A stretch of DNA of 23,791 nucleotides from CAZGSN01 sp964371655 (GTDB lineage Bacteria > Desulfobacterota > Binatia > HRBIN30): the NCBI GenBank assembly GCA_964371655.1, contig CAYJOD010000097.1, forward strand, positions 1 through 23,791, in the 5' to 3' direction. Shown here piece by piece: positions 13,532-23,500 of this stretch (within the stretch, counting starts at the first letter, position 1; the number at the start of each line of letters is the position of its first letter). The notes beneath the pieces are model-generated. The model was not told the DNA's origin, did no database searches, and saw only the letters and a program-made list of their open reading frames with translations. Both the position numbers and the translations under genes were made by a program.

Positions 13532-14989
13532 TCAATTGCCGGCGAAGGCGGGCGCCGCGCAAACTCCGATCAAGCCCCTAACCAGATCCTCGATCGTCAC
13601 GACATCATCCTGATTAGCGTCTGCATTTTGGCAACCAGACAAGGGGTTAAGTCCAAGCGCGATCTCAATCGCAGAGACTGCTTCCTGCGCCGTAACCAAG
13701 TCATCGCCATTGCAGTCCGAAGGACAATCGGGAGGGCCCTGGCTCAGCTCGACGCCGCCGCGAATCCTCACGTTGATGGTGCCACCGGGCTTGTGTTCGA
13801 CACGCAAGCAGCCGATTCCGTGCAAATCGAAGCTGCTCGACGCATCCGCGCAGGCTGTGTTGTTCGACAAGACGCAGCTCGGCCGCGGAGAACCACTCGC
13901 CGGATTGTCGCAATTGGCACTAGCTGCAATCCGGATCGTCTGGGTCACATTCGAATCTGCCACGGCGTAGAGGTTCCGGACCTTGATACCAGTCGCGACG
14001 GGGAACACGGCGAAATGTGCGCTCGTCGTGAAATCCACACCGATAGGCCCCGCCGCATCGATCGTGCCCCTGGGTGTGCCGCCGTAGAGAATCTGAGTCG
14101 TCGCTCCGGTCACGTGGATCGCAAAATGTCGATTCGTCGAACGCCCGCTGCCGCTGAGGTCGACTCGAATCGCAAGCTCGTCGCCGGCGCTGACGGTGCA
14201 ATTCGCGGTGCACTCCGGACTAATCGCCGTCCGCCTTGGGCTCGTCAGCGCTGGCGTACACACGATGTCCGTGGCGGTGCTTACGTTCCGTAAGCAGTAG
14301 GTTTCGGTATTCGCCGATGTGGGGGCACTGCCCAGTGTCACCGCGAATCTATCGACGGTCACGGGAGTCGCCAGCACCCGCGCCGCAAGAGAGGCGCTGG
14401 CGAAATTGCAGCTGCCCTTCATGACGTCGCAGTATTGGCCGTTGCCGGGCGTCGAGAGCGTTCCGCCACCGTCAAGGAATACAAGCGGGGTTACGCCGTC
14501 AGTGTCGAAGGTCTGCCATGAGGCAAACAATTGTGTATTTACGAACGGGGTCGACGCCGGCGTCGATTTCAAGGTTACGAATTCGCCGGCGCTTACGGTT
14601 GCACTGGAGTGGGCGGTGTCGTGCGCGATCCAGGTGCTCGTGTCGCAGACGGTTTGGATCCCCGTATTCGCGGAATTCGCCGTCAGGTCGAGCTCGAAGC
14701 TCCCACTGGGCAAGGGCCCGGGGTCTGCCCCTAGCTTGCAAATCGTGGAGAGGTTTCTGAGCACGACGTCGACCGGGTAAATGAAGCTTTGGTTCGCCTC
14801 ATTTGTATCGGCGCCACCGTGCACGTAGCTCACGGCGCTGGTGGCCAGGGCGCCGCCTTTGGCGAAGGTTATGCCGACAGGACTTGGTGCAGGCTGGGCG
14901 CTCGCCTGTGAATCAACAAGGAAGAGTAGGACCGACAATATGATTGCGCGGCTTAGGCCCATCGGTGGACAGCCCGTATTGCGCGCCAA
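13532..14989 (-). CDS. Secreted protein with C-terminal dockerin-like paired calcium loops
   Basis: Predicted 485 aa from TTG 14989, which has GAGGG about ten bases upstream. ATG 14962 would shorten it by nine residues but has no clear ribosome site. A signal peptide ends near VDSQASA|QP. The middle (about 35-420) is Ser/Thr/Ala-rich, with scattered cysteines and a beta-sandwich look, and no catalytic motif I recognise. Residues 425-478 are dockerin-like: two calcium-loop segments (DCNGDDLVTAQEAV at 425 and DANQDDVVTIEDLV at 457), each followed by a short helix. In cellulosomal bacteria dockerins bind cohesins. In organisms of this kind the same module is frequent on secreted proteins without known cohesins. 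It is transcribed toward the E2 gene. Function unknown. Confidence 0.8.
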   Translation of the reverse strand: MARNTGCPPMGLSRAIILSVLLFLVDSQASAQPAPSPVGITFAKGGALATSAVSYVHGGADTNEANQSFIYPVDVVLRNLSTICKLGADPGPLPSGSFELDLTANSANTGIQTVCDTSTWIAHDTAHSSATVSAGEFVTLKSTPASTPFVNTQLFASWQTFDTDGVTPLVFLDGGGTLSTPGNGQYCDVMKGSCNFASASLAARVLATPVTVDRFAVTLGSAPTSANTETYCLRNVSTATDIVCTPALTSPRRTAISPECTANCTVSAGDELAIRVDLSGSGRSTNRHFAIHVTGATTQILYGGTPRGTIDAAGPIGVDFTTSAHFAVFPVATGIKVRNLYAVADSNVTQTIRIAASANCDNPASGSPRPSCVLSNNTACADASSSFDLHGIGCLRVEHKPGGTINVRIRGGVELSQGPPDCPSDCNGDDLVTAQEAVSAIEIALGLNPLSGCQNADANQDDVVTIEDLVRGLIGVCAAPAFAGN

Positions 14990-15127
14990 CTGGAGAGACC
15001 CTCTGAGTATCCAACCTTGTCAGCTTGGTGACGAGGTGCCGCCGCTGGGTCGATCGCGATACTCAAGACCGGCTGCCGCTGCATGCGACAGCGATAGCAC
15101 GGTGCGCCCGACGCCGTCGAGCGCGAA

Positions 15128-15367
15128 TCACTGCGACGTCAGAAGCCATCGCCAGGCTGGTACGAAGTCGATGCCGTCCTGCGGGGGTGGCTCGTCCATC
15201 CAGGTGACGACCAAACCATGATCGGCGCGTAGCTCCTTCATCGCCTCACGCAGAGCGTGTAGCTCGCGTTCTCGTACCCGCGATTCGCGCATCGACCAGC
15301 ACACCTGGATCAGCTGCCGCCGCTCGCGTGTCCTTCTGCGGACGACAAAGTGAGCACGCGACTCTGA
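15128..15367 (-). pseudogene. Remnant of the C-terminus of a DUF4143-type AAA ATPase
   Basis: About 79 residues resemble the end of AAA ATPases with a C-terminal DUF4143 domain. They run from SRAHFVVRRRTRERRQLIQVCW through RERELHALREAMKEL and HGLVVTWMDE to FVPAWRWLL before a stop. That family's C-terminus typically reads xDFVV...LIQVC, ReRE...AL.EAM.EL, ..G.I.TWD, and ends with W.WLL. The Walker A/B ATPase part and the rest of the domain are absent. The frame continues upstream to 15682 but encodes nothing family-like. Such ATPases often occur as accessory or toxin-antitoxin-like genes, so this looks like debris of a lost accessory gene. Confidence 0.6.
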
Positions 15368-15902
15368 GGTGCGCGGACGTTGTTGAATGATCATGAAACT
15401 GCCGGAACAGTTCACCAGTGAAGAGCGGCCGCGGAGAACGCGCCGCTCGACCGCCTGTGCGTGCACCAGATGAACACCATGGCAAAGCTGAACTGGCGCA
15501 TTGCAGCCGTCCGGCCCCTCCGAGCTGGTTGCGATCTTTGAGATGCCTTTCTCGGATTCTGGATCGATTGATGGTCCACCCGCGGTTCGTCGTAGTGCTG
15601 GGACGCGGCGACTATTTTGCAGCAACTCACCGTCGCCAATAGCGCACGCAATCTTGCGGTTAACCAAGAGGGTCCGCGTCATGGCAACGGAAGTAGGAAG
15701 CGGCGCACCATCCCGCGATCCGCCACGTATTCTCGCTTTCCCGCTCGGGTTTCGATCACGCTCTCCCCCGATGCAGAGAGCGCCGGAGTTGGTCCGTTGT
15801 GGGCGTACAACCTCAATGATGACGTCGGGCAGGGGCGTGTAAGCAGGCCGTCAGTGGTCACCTCCATCCGTGAACAGCGGACGAGAAGAGGAGGAGCAGG
15901 AA
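15368..15902. other. Gene-free stretch before the beta-helix protein
   Basis: No recognisable gene, tRNA or strong inverted repeat. A short ACCCGCGGTT resembles the arm of the repeat at 11609-11641. The end carries AGAGGAGGAGCAGGAA, the ribosome-binding site of the next gene. Confidence 0.5.
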
Positions 15903-18875
15903 ATGGCACGTTTGTTCAAGTGGTCCGCCGTGCTGGTCGTAGCGACTTTGAGGAACGTGATCAGGCTCGCGCTGGTCCGGCTTTGGGCATCGACGTGGCC
16001 CATGCGCACTGCCAGCGGCTTAGCGAGCCTGCCGCTCGTCACCTTCGCCTTGGCCATCTCTCTATTGTTCCTCGTCGCTCCGCCGCCCGTCGCGCACGCG
16101 GTGGCTTTTACCCCGACCCTGACCCCAACGAGTACGCCGACGAATACGCCGACCCATACGGCGAGCATCATTCGGGTCACGACGTCCGGTGCGACCTCGG
16201 GCACCTGCGGCGACATTTGGATTACCCCCTGCAATCTCCTTTACGCACTGAATTCCGTCGCCGTCTCAGGCGACGAAATCTGGGTCGCCGCCGGGGTGTA
16301 CAAGCCGACGACCTCCACGACCGACCAGACCGCCTCGATTCTGCTCAAAGCGGGGGTTGCCATATATGGCGGCTTTGCCGGCGGCGAGACCGCACGCACG
16401 GAGCGTAACCCGCAGACCAACGTCACCATTTTTAGCGGCGACATTGACGGGGATGATAGCCAGTCTCCCATCGTCACTAACGCCTACACCGTGACCGGCC
16501 TCGGTACCAACAGCTACCACGTCGTCACGGGAGCCACCGGCGCGACCTTGGACGGCGTGACGATCACGGCCGGCTATATCCCCGGTATTTCGGTGGCTGG
16601 TGGAGGGCTGTACACGGCAGGCAGCATGACGATCAACAACGTCGTTCTTAGCGGCAATCGCGCTTACGGTGGCGGTGGAATCTACAGCAGTGCCGCTGTG
16701 ACGATCACGAATTCGACCTTCACCGGTAACTGGGCGGATAATGCAGGCGGGGGCATATACAACGATGGACTGGGCACGACGCTCACGAATGTCACGTTTA
16801 TCAACAATCGCTCCACGGATGGTGCGGGCGCAGCGGGTAACTGGATGACGTTGAGGAACGCGGCGTTTACCGACAATTACGCCACGATGAGAGGCGGTGG
16901 GCTCTATGTCAGCGGTGGTTCAGCGACACTGATCGATGTTTCCTTTACCCACAACGGCGGGGGCAGTGGCGGTATCGGTGGCGGAATGACCATTGAAGGC
17001 AGCACCTTTCCGGTGACGCTCAACCGGGTCACCTTCACGAACAACTATGGAGCTACCACCGGCGGCGGCTTGGGCGCCTGGACCGGAAACGCGATCCTTA
17101 ACGATGTCACCTTCTCCGGCAACTCGGCGGGCAGTGGCGGCGCGATCGGGGTTGGTAATAGCGGCGGCAACTGGACACTGAACAATGTCCTGATCACCGG
17201 CAATACCGTGGCCCAGGTTGGCGGCGGAATTCTAACCTCCAGCGCAATGACCCTCACCAATGTTACCCTGGTCGACAATACGGCCGGCAGCGAAGCTCTC
17301 CCCGGTTACGGCGGTGGAATTGCCGCTTTTGCGCCGACTACCATTCGCAATAGCGTCATCTGGGGTAACAGCGCTCCCAGGCCCGGCATTTGGTGGAATA
17401 TCTGCTGTCAGGATTTTGAAGGTGTCCAGACGGGGTGCACCGCTCCAACAATCACCTATAGCGATGTGCAGAGCGACTGCTGCGGCTGCGGACCCGGCAC
17501 GACAAACATTGGGGGCGACCCGCTGCTTCTGCCGCTCGGCAACTATGGCGGCGGCATGCAGACGCGGGCACTGCCCGCCAATAGCCCGGTGATTGACGCT
17601 GGCGACTCGACAACGTGTGCGGCCACCGACGAGCGTGGGGAGGCGCGCGACGATTTGCGCTGCGACATGGGCGCGTTCGAGCGCAAGTACAGCGATGGCA
17701 ACTGGGTGCAGAAATCCGGACTCGTTCAGGACGCGACCTATAGCTTCGGTCCCGCGCTCGGTAAGATCAGGCGGGGAACCACTGACGACCCAGGTACCAT
17801 CACGTTCGCCAAGATCCTGGCGTGGGCGAGCCAGCCCGGCAATGCGGTCACGCGCTTGTGGGACATTAGTGCAACCAACGGCACGTACAATCTGACCGCG
17901 AGTCTGTGCATTCGGGACAGCGAACGTAACGGTCTCGACGAGAACAGTTTGCATCTGTGGCGCTACAACGGCGCATCCTGGGAAGACAAAGGCGGCACCC
18001 TCGACACCAGCAATCCGGCCATCCACTGTGTCTCCGCCTCGAACATCACCGCGCTCAGTCGCTGGACGCTGGCAACCGGCAACCCGTCTGGCGCGCCGGC
18101 AAATGCTCAAGCGGATACGACGACGACGGTCACCTCGGCACCGAATCCGTCTACGTACGGGGAGTCGGTCAGCTTCACCGCAACGGTGACCTCGCCCCCT
18201 GACACGCCGACCGGCACGGTGCAGTTTTACGATGATGGCGCGGTGCTTGGCTCGGCAGTTACCTTGTGGGGCGGCCAAGCCGTGACCACGACCGCGTCGC
18301 TCGCGGTGGGTACGCATTCGATCACCGCGACGTACAGCGGCGACACGAACTATCTCGCCAGTACGTCGAGCGCGTATCCGCACACCGTCAACAACACGCC
18401 CACGCAAACACCGACACGCACCGGCACGAGCACCCCGACTGAGACCCCAACCGTAACTCCAACGCCTACGGACACCCCAACGGCGACAGCAACTTCCACC
18501 GTTAACCCGCTCGACACCGACGGCGACGGCGTCCCCGATGAGATCGACAACTGCCCGTATGCCAGTAACCCGAGCCAAGCCGATCGCGGCGGACACGGCG
18601 TCGGATCGCTGCCGGACGGGATCGGTGACGCATGTCAGTGTGGCGATGTGAGCGGCGATGGGCGGGTAACTCAGGCCGACAGCGTGATCATTTTGCGCTC
18701 CCTTCTGGTTCCACCGACTGCAACCCAGACGAACCCGCAGCTTTGCGACGTAGGTCCGGCAGGTCCGACGGTCAGTTGCACGCAGGCGGACTCTGTCATC
18801 GTCTTGCGATATCTAATGGTCCCACCAACGGCCACGGTTCTCCAGCACTGCGCACCGGCAAACCCAGGTCCATAG
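15903..18875 (+). CDS. Large secreted beta-helix protein with Ig-like, TSP3-like and dockerin-like modules
   Basis: Predicted 990 aa. The start at ATG 15903 is set by a very strong AGAGGAGGAGCAGGA site. A long basic N-region precedes a signal sequence ending near VAHA (residue 66). After a short Thr/Pro spacer, residues about 90-570 form a right-handed parallel beta-helix of the polymorphic-outer-membrane type, with repeated GGGIY/GGGL and N.TF..N motifs. It ends in DERGEARDDLRCDMGAFE, as in choice-of-anchor Q proteins. An Ig-like domain covers about 738-829, followed by a Thr/Pro linker (about 831-867). A thrombospondin-3-like calcium repeat (DTDGDGVPDEIDNCP, near 870) leads into a dockerin-like pair with two near-identical QADSVI.LR.L(L/M)VPPTAT helices. 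No protease or lyase active site is visible. Likely a cell-surface or extracellular adhesion or binding protein. Confidence 0.85.
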   Translation: MARLFKWSAVLVVATLRNVIRLALVRLWASTWPMRTASGLASLPLVTFALAISLLFLVAPPPVAHAVAFTPTLTPTSTPTNTPTHTASIIRVTTSGATSGTCGDIWITPCNLLYALNSVAVSGDEIWVAAGVYKPTTSTTDQTASILLKAGVAIYGGFAGGETARTERNPQTNVTIFSGDIDGDDSQSPIVTNAYTVTGLGTNSYHVVTGATGATLDGVTITAGYIPGISVAGGGLYTAGSMTINNVVLSGNRAYGGGGIYSSAAVTITNSTFTGNWADNAGGGIYNDGLGTTLTNVTFINNRSTDGAGAAGNWMTLRNAAFTDNYATMRGGGLYVSGGSATLIDVSFTHNGGGSGGIGGGMTIEGSTFPVTLNRVTFTNNYGATTGGGLGAWTGNAILNDVTFSGNSAGSGGAIGVGNSGGNWTLNNVLITGNTVAQVGGGILTSSAMTLTNVTLVDNTAGSEALPGYGGGIAAFAPTTIRNSVIWGNSAPRPGIWWNICCQDFEGVQTGCTAPTITYSDVQSDCCGCGPGTTNIGGDPLLLPLGNYGGGMQTRALPANSPVIDAGDSTTCAATDERGEARDDLRCDMGAFERKYSDGNWVQKSGLVQDATYSFGPALGKIRRGTTDDPGTITFAKILAWASQPGNAVTRLWDISATNGTYNLTASLCIRDSERNGLDENSLHLWRYNGASWEDKGGTLDTSNPAIHCVSASNITALSRWTLATGNPSGAPANAQADTTTTVTSAPNPSTYGESVSFTATVTSPPDTPTGTVQFYDDGAVLGSAVTLWGGQAVTTTASLAVGTHSITATYSGDTNYLASTSSAYPHTVNNTPTQTPTRTGTSTPTETPTVTPTPTDTPTATATSTVNPLDTDGDGVPDEIDNCPYASNPSQADRGGHGVGSLPDGIGDACQCGDVSGDGRVTQADSVIILRSLLVPPTATQTNPQLCDVGPAGPTVSCTQADSVIVLRYLMVPPTATVLQHCAPANPGP

Positions 18876-19013
18876 AGACTGGGATCCTTGAGGTACATAC
18901 GGCGCAAGCTCGCGGCTCTTCTGTTTGTGGGGCTGCCGCTTGCCTTGACCACGTACGATAAGCAGGAGCGCTTGATCCCCTGCCCAGATCCAAAGCGCGC
19001 CGCCCCGCGGCGC

Positions 19014-20261
19014 TCACTTGTGCTCGTTGAGCTCGTTGTCCGCGAGCCCAATCACCTTGGGCAGGCGCGGATCGGGGGGGTTGTTGCGCACGCGTTCGAG
19101 GATCGCCAGGGCTTCCGGGGTGGCGATCTGGTGCAGGGCGAACACGGCCGCTACCTGCGCGTCGTAGGAGCCGGATTCGAATGGCCGCGCCAGCGCCTGA
19201 ACCGCGGCGGGCGTCGCCATCTGGGCCAGCGCCAGGCTGGCTTTGTAGATGAAGCGACGGTCCGCATCGGCGAGCAACCCCGCCAATATCGGCACGCCGT
19301 CGTCTCCCATCGCTGCCAGGCAAGCGATGGCTTCGACGCGGACTTCCTCGTTGCGTTCACCACGCGCTACGGCACCGACCTCGGCCACGACCGTGTCGCC
19401 GCGTTGCCCAGAGGCGGCGATGGCGCGCAAGGCCGCCAGCCGCTGCGCTGGATCGTCGCGGTGCAAGTCGGCGATGCTGGCCTCGACCGGGATGGCCACG
19501 CCGAGCGCCGCGAGGGCTTGCCGCGCAAATGGTCCAAGACGCGCGTCGGTCGCCAAGCTTTGCAGCAAGGGCAGCGCCCGCCTCGCCTTGTGCGTCGCGA
19601 GCGCGACGACGAGCGTCTGCCGCGTTTCAGCGGCGATTGTTTCGCTCCGCAACGCTTGCCCGAGCTTGCGCAGGTTCGCCTCGTCCAACCCCGCGTCGAG
19701 GTCCGGCGTCAGCGCCAACTCGGCGGCGGCTTCGGCAACCAGCTGCGGCGTGGCGAGCCATTCGATCAGCAGAGCCACGCGTGCCGGCGGCCGCTGCGCC
19801 GCATTGAGCTTGCTGGCGGCGATCCATTTGCGTAGCGGCTCACGCAACATCGCTGGGCGCAGCGCCGCGCGCTCGTCGGCAACGCGGAAGTAATCACCGC
19901 CGTCAAGCGCGGCGCGGTAGGCCGAGGGCTTGGTAAACCGATCGAGAATGAATATGCCCGCCTCAGCTTCGGCGAGCTGCGGCTTGTCGCCGTGAAAGAT
20001 CAGCTCCTGCACCACCCGCAACGACGGCTGTGCCGTGCCCTTCAAGAATTCGTTCGGCACAAGCTGGAACACCAAGAGCTTACCGTCTTGGAGTTTCTCG
20101 ATTCTCTCAACCGTGGCGATGACGACGACAGGCGCAGAATCGATGGCGCGAAACAGTGTCGCCGGCGGCTCGGCGAGAACGGCGCGGGCGACAAGCGCGG
20201 CGATGATAGCAACGCCTATCCGGACAGGTACGCGCCTCGAAGGGACCACCGTTCGTGCCAA
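19014..20261 (-). CDS. Exported HEAT-repeat protein
   Basis: Predicted 415 aa. I place the start at TTG 20261, seven bases after GGGGAG; GTG 20249 is an alternative. The frame is open to 20597, but that extension translates the palindromic repeats and is not protein-like. Residues 1-30 make a signal peptide (PVRIGVAIIAALVARAVLA|E). A small strand-rich domain follows at about 42-108 (APVVVIATVERI...), then a helical middle. From about 215 to 400 there are tandem HEAT/PBS-lyase-like repeats, such as VRVEAIACLAAMGDDGVPIL and AAVFALHQIATPEALAIL. Such scaffolds bind partner proteins; no enzyme motif is seen. It follows the PHP-like lipoprotein on the same strand. Convergent with the beta-helix gene. 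Confidence 0.8.
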   Translation of the reverse strand: MARTVVPSRRVPVRIGVAIIAALVARAVLAEPPATLFRAIDSAPVVVIATVERIEKLQDGKLLVFQLVPNEFLKGTAQPSLRVVQELIFHGDKPQLAEAEAGIFILDRFTKPSAYRAALDGGDYFRVADERAALRPAMLREPLRKWIAASKLNAAQRPPARVALLIEWLATPQLVAEAAAELALTPDLDAGLDEANLRKLGQALRSETIAAETRQTLVVALATHKARRALPLLQSLATDARLGPFARQALAALGVAIPVEASIADLHRDDPAQRLAALRAIAASGQRGDTVVAEVGAVARGERNEEVRVEAIACLAAMGDDGVPILAGLLADADRRFIYKASLALAQMATPAAVQALARPFESGSYDAQVAAVFALHQIATPEALAILERVRNNPPDPRLPKVIGLADNELNEHK

Positions 20262-20263
20262 TG

Positions 20264-20420
20264 GCCAGCTCCCCGCGCCAATTCCGGCGCGGGAGAGGGT
20301 TAGGGTGAGGGCCGCCGGACGGGATGTGCCCGCACTCCAGAGCCGTGCGGCAGACGTGCGAAGCAAGCACCGAATCTGATCCCTCACCCCCACCCTCTCC
20401 CGCGGTGATGCGGGAGAGGG
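20264..20420. repeat. Composite REP-like palindromic element, copy B
   Basis: Same design as 1-135, in reverse orientation. The left hairpin (CCCGCGCC/GGCGCGGG, 20272-20293) is followed by TTAGGGTGAGGG. After about 69 nt come CCCTCACCCCCA and a hairpin with an 11-bp stem, CCCTCTCCCGC/GCGGGAGAGGG (20393-20420). It occupies the gap between the PHP-like lipoprotein gene and the HEAT-repeat gene. Confidence 0.85.
20269..20274 (-). promoter_or_regulatory. Shine-Dalgarno of the HEAT-repeat gene, lying in the REP element
   Basis: On the minus strand GGGGAG is followed by seven bases and then TTG 20261. The motif belongs to the outer arm of the left hairpin of the palindromic element, so folding of that hairpin would occlude it. 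Confidence 0.5.
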
Positions 20421-20511
20421 GGCGCTTACAAACACCGGCACTCCTTGGGTCGCAGGCACCACCCGGGGGTTGTTCATCTCCGGATTCAGAGCTCGCATCG
20501 ACACCTGCCGC

Positions 20512-23500
20512 CTACGGCGCCGGATCGAAGCGACCGTTGCCGTCGACATCGATGAACAACGGGTTGGTGTAAGCAACCGCCGGTTGCCCGCCTTCACCGA
20601 GATTCCCGTCGGTGAGCGCGTCGAGTGTTTGGTTCGACTCCACCTGCAGATCCTGCGGGTTCATCGGCCACAACGGTTTGGAAACGCCATCGCTGCCGCG
20701 CACGACGACGACGACCCAGGCATCGCGATCGACCTGCAACGCGCGCGTGACCTGTGCTTCGAAGCGTACCGCACCGGCGATATCGGGGTGGACGACAACC
20801 TCGCTGCGTTCGAAATCGCGGCCCAATTTCAGAGACAGCTGCGGGGCCGGTACGTAGCTTGGCACCTCGACGCCGAAGATATTCTTATCGGGCATCGCGG
20901 TGGGTACGGTGTTGACGAACACGTCAACGGTATCGAACTCGGCCCACACCGGGCTCTGCACGCGTACGTTCAGGGTCACGGTACCGCTGGTGGCACGCAC
21001 CAGGTTGGTCTGCCCGAGTGCCAGGCCGGCGCTTTCGCCGTTGTCGCCGTCGATGCTGATGCGCACAAAGGGCGCGTTGCTGCCGATGACGCGGCCTTGG
21101 TTGACGCTGTTCACGATCTCCATCTCGTCGATCTGCGCCGGGTCGTCGCTCGACGAGGCGACGAAATTGCGCGGTCCACCGGCCTGGATGAGCGCCGTAT
21201 GGTGGGTGTCGGAGTCCGACGTCGCGGTGCGAATGATGCCCTGATTGAGCAGATTGAACCAGTCTCCCAGATTCGGACCGAGGAGCTCTTCGGTCTGCTC
21301 GCGGCTGCCTTCGATCCACAGCTCGAGCGCGGTGAAGCCGTCGGAGAACAGATTGGCGAGGTTCGGGTCCTGGCGAATCAAGCTCGGCGGGGTAAACGAT
21401 TGCGGCGGTTTGCGCAGGGTGTCGATACCCGCCACGGTAAGAAAGCCCAAGGTCGCGGAGTTGACGTGATTGACCTGGCGCACGGTCTGCGCCGGCAGCG
21501 CCGCGAAGATCTCGGCGGGGGACAGGTCGTAGCTACCGAGTGAGGGGAAGTCGCGGCCTGCCGCGACGCCGGCACGACCCCAGTCGAGGGCACCGCCGGT
21601 GAGGCTGTTCGGATCGATGGGCAGAGGCCAGGAGTTGAAGTGCCCGAGATCGGCGGTGGTGATTTCTTCGGCGATGCTGACGCCAATGTTACCGCCGGCG
21701 CCGAGGCTGGCGACCGTCGGACGCAGATCGGTGCGGAAGTCGTGGTCGGTGGCGACGAAGTAGTCGACACCCTCGGCCAACATCGTCAGCACCCGCTCCT
21801 CCTTGGTGACCCAGCAATCAGGGCTGTTGATCAGGTGGACATGGAAGTCGGTGGAGACGAAGCCATCCGTATCAACAACCCGCGCCAGCTTCAGATCGGC
21901 GTCGGTGCGGGCATCGGGCAATATCGTGATGCGCTGCTTGGCGATCGAGTACTCGGGTCCGTGCGAGACGACCAGCTCATACTCGCCCGGCTGCAAGGAC
22001 ACATCCTCGCGACCGCCGTCGAGCCCGGTGAATACGACGTCGACGACGCCGAAGAGCGTGACGCTACGCTGCTTGATCGCCGTCCCGAAAATGTTGCCGG
22101 TGAGCTTGAAGCCACCGAGATTCTGCGCGGTACCCGGATCGGGACTGGCGTCAAAGCCGACGATCGACACCTTCGCCGCCAGTGGCTGCGCGTCCTGGTC
22201 GCTGACACGAACCCGCAGCGTGCCGGTGCCCGGAAGCTGGATATCTTGCGTTACGGTGCCTCCGGCAACAACCGTGATCGGATACTGAGTCGGTGTCGTC
22301 GTGCCGCTGTCGTACGGGTAGCCGGGAAGCTTGGCGAGCAAGCGATAGTTGCCCGGCCGTAGCGTTCCGGAGAAATTCCCCGCCGCATCGGTGCGCAGCG
22401 AGTCGACGACATTCAGCGTCGCCGTGGCCGGACCGGAAGGACCGAGGACAGCGACCAGCGCGTCGCGTGCCGGCTGCCCGCCGGCGGTAATCTTGCCGGC
22501 GACGGTTCCGACCGTGCTTCGGTTGATCTTGTTCTGGGCATCGACGATGGCGGCGGCGTCACCGTCGCCGACCACGAAGTAGCGCTCATAGGTATTGGTG
22601 GCGCCGGCTTCGACCGGGAACGCTCCTAGCGCCTGAAACAGAAGCACGTCGATGATGCGCTGGCCGGCGATGTACGCGGTGATGCCGGAGTCGTTGAAGC
22701 CCGAGGCGGTTCCCTTCGGAACAATGCCGTAGGAAACCCCCGTGGCCAGGCCGTAGCCCGTGTACGCGAGCAGCGGAATCGTCGGGCGCAGTGCAACTTG
22801 GCCGAAGCCGAGGCCGGGGATGAAGAGGTCGAACTCGCCGCTGCCGTTGACGAAGTCGCCGATGTAGAGATTCAGTTTCGTCTCTCCATTGTTCTTCACC
22901 GTGGTCTCGACTTTGACGTACTCGTCGCCGGGCTGCAGGGTGTACGTCGTCATGATCTCGATCGGCAGATCCTTATCGCGAGCCGACTCCGGGATCCCGC
23001 CGACGCCGAAGCCGAGGATCGAGCTCACCGGATCGATGGGGTCGAAGAGGTCGTCGACGCCGACGGTGCGCACGACGGCGGCGCCGCCATCGCTACCATC
23101 ATTGATGACGTCGATCTCCTGCACGTTGATGGTGCTCGAGATATTGATGAGAGGGGCCACCGCCTCGAAGCTGTCGCGATCGGGCTCGCCGGCAGGACGG
23201 ACACGGTCGGCGTCGATGATATTGCCGCCGTAGGTCAGCAGGAAGTCCTGATGTCGCCCCTTATCCGCGATGATGACGCGGATCTTGTCGTTGGCGATCA
23301 AGTAATCGCCGATGCGGCCGCGCGCCAACGGTCCGCCGATCAAATCGCTCGTCGCGGTGATGCGTCGCGCCCGCGCCGTGATCGCGAGCGTGGGAGTCGA
23401 GGTTGGTGGCGGCGGTGTTGCCGTTAGCGTTGGCGTGGGGGGTTGCGCCTGCGTCGAGGATGATGTCGTCGTCGGCGTGGTACTTGCCGTGGGCGCGATC

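Noticed and set aside
17232..18596. 454-aa minus-strand frame
   Set aside because: Arg/Gly/Val-rich antisense shadow of the beta-helix gene, with no signal peptide, domain or ribosome site.
18888..19835. 315-aa plus-strand frame starting with a signal-like sequence
   Set aside because: Most of it is antisense to the HEAT-repeat gene, with Arg/Gly-rich composition. The signal-like start is weak and lacks a ribosome site.
20262..20597. 112-codon N-terminal extension of the HEAT-repeat protein
   Set aside because: It translates the palindromic repeats and overlaps the end of the PHP-like gene. A signal peptide begins right after TTG 20261.
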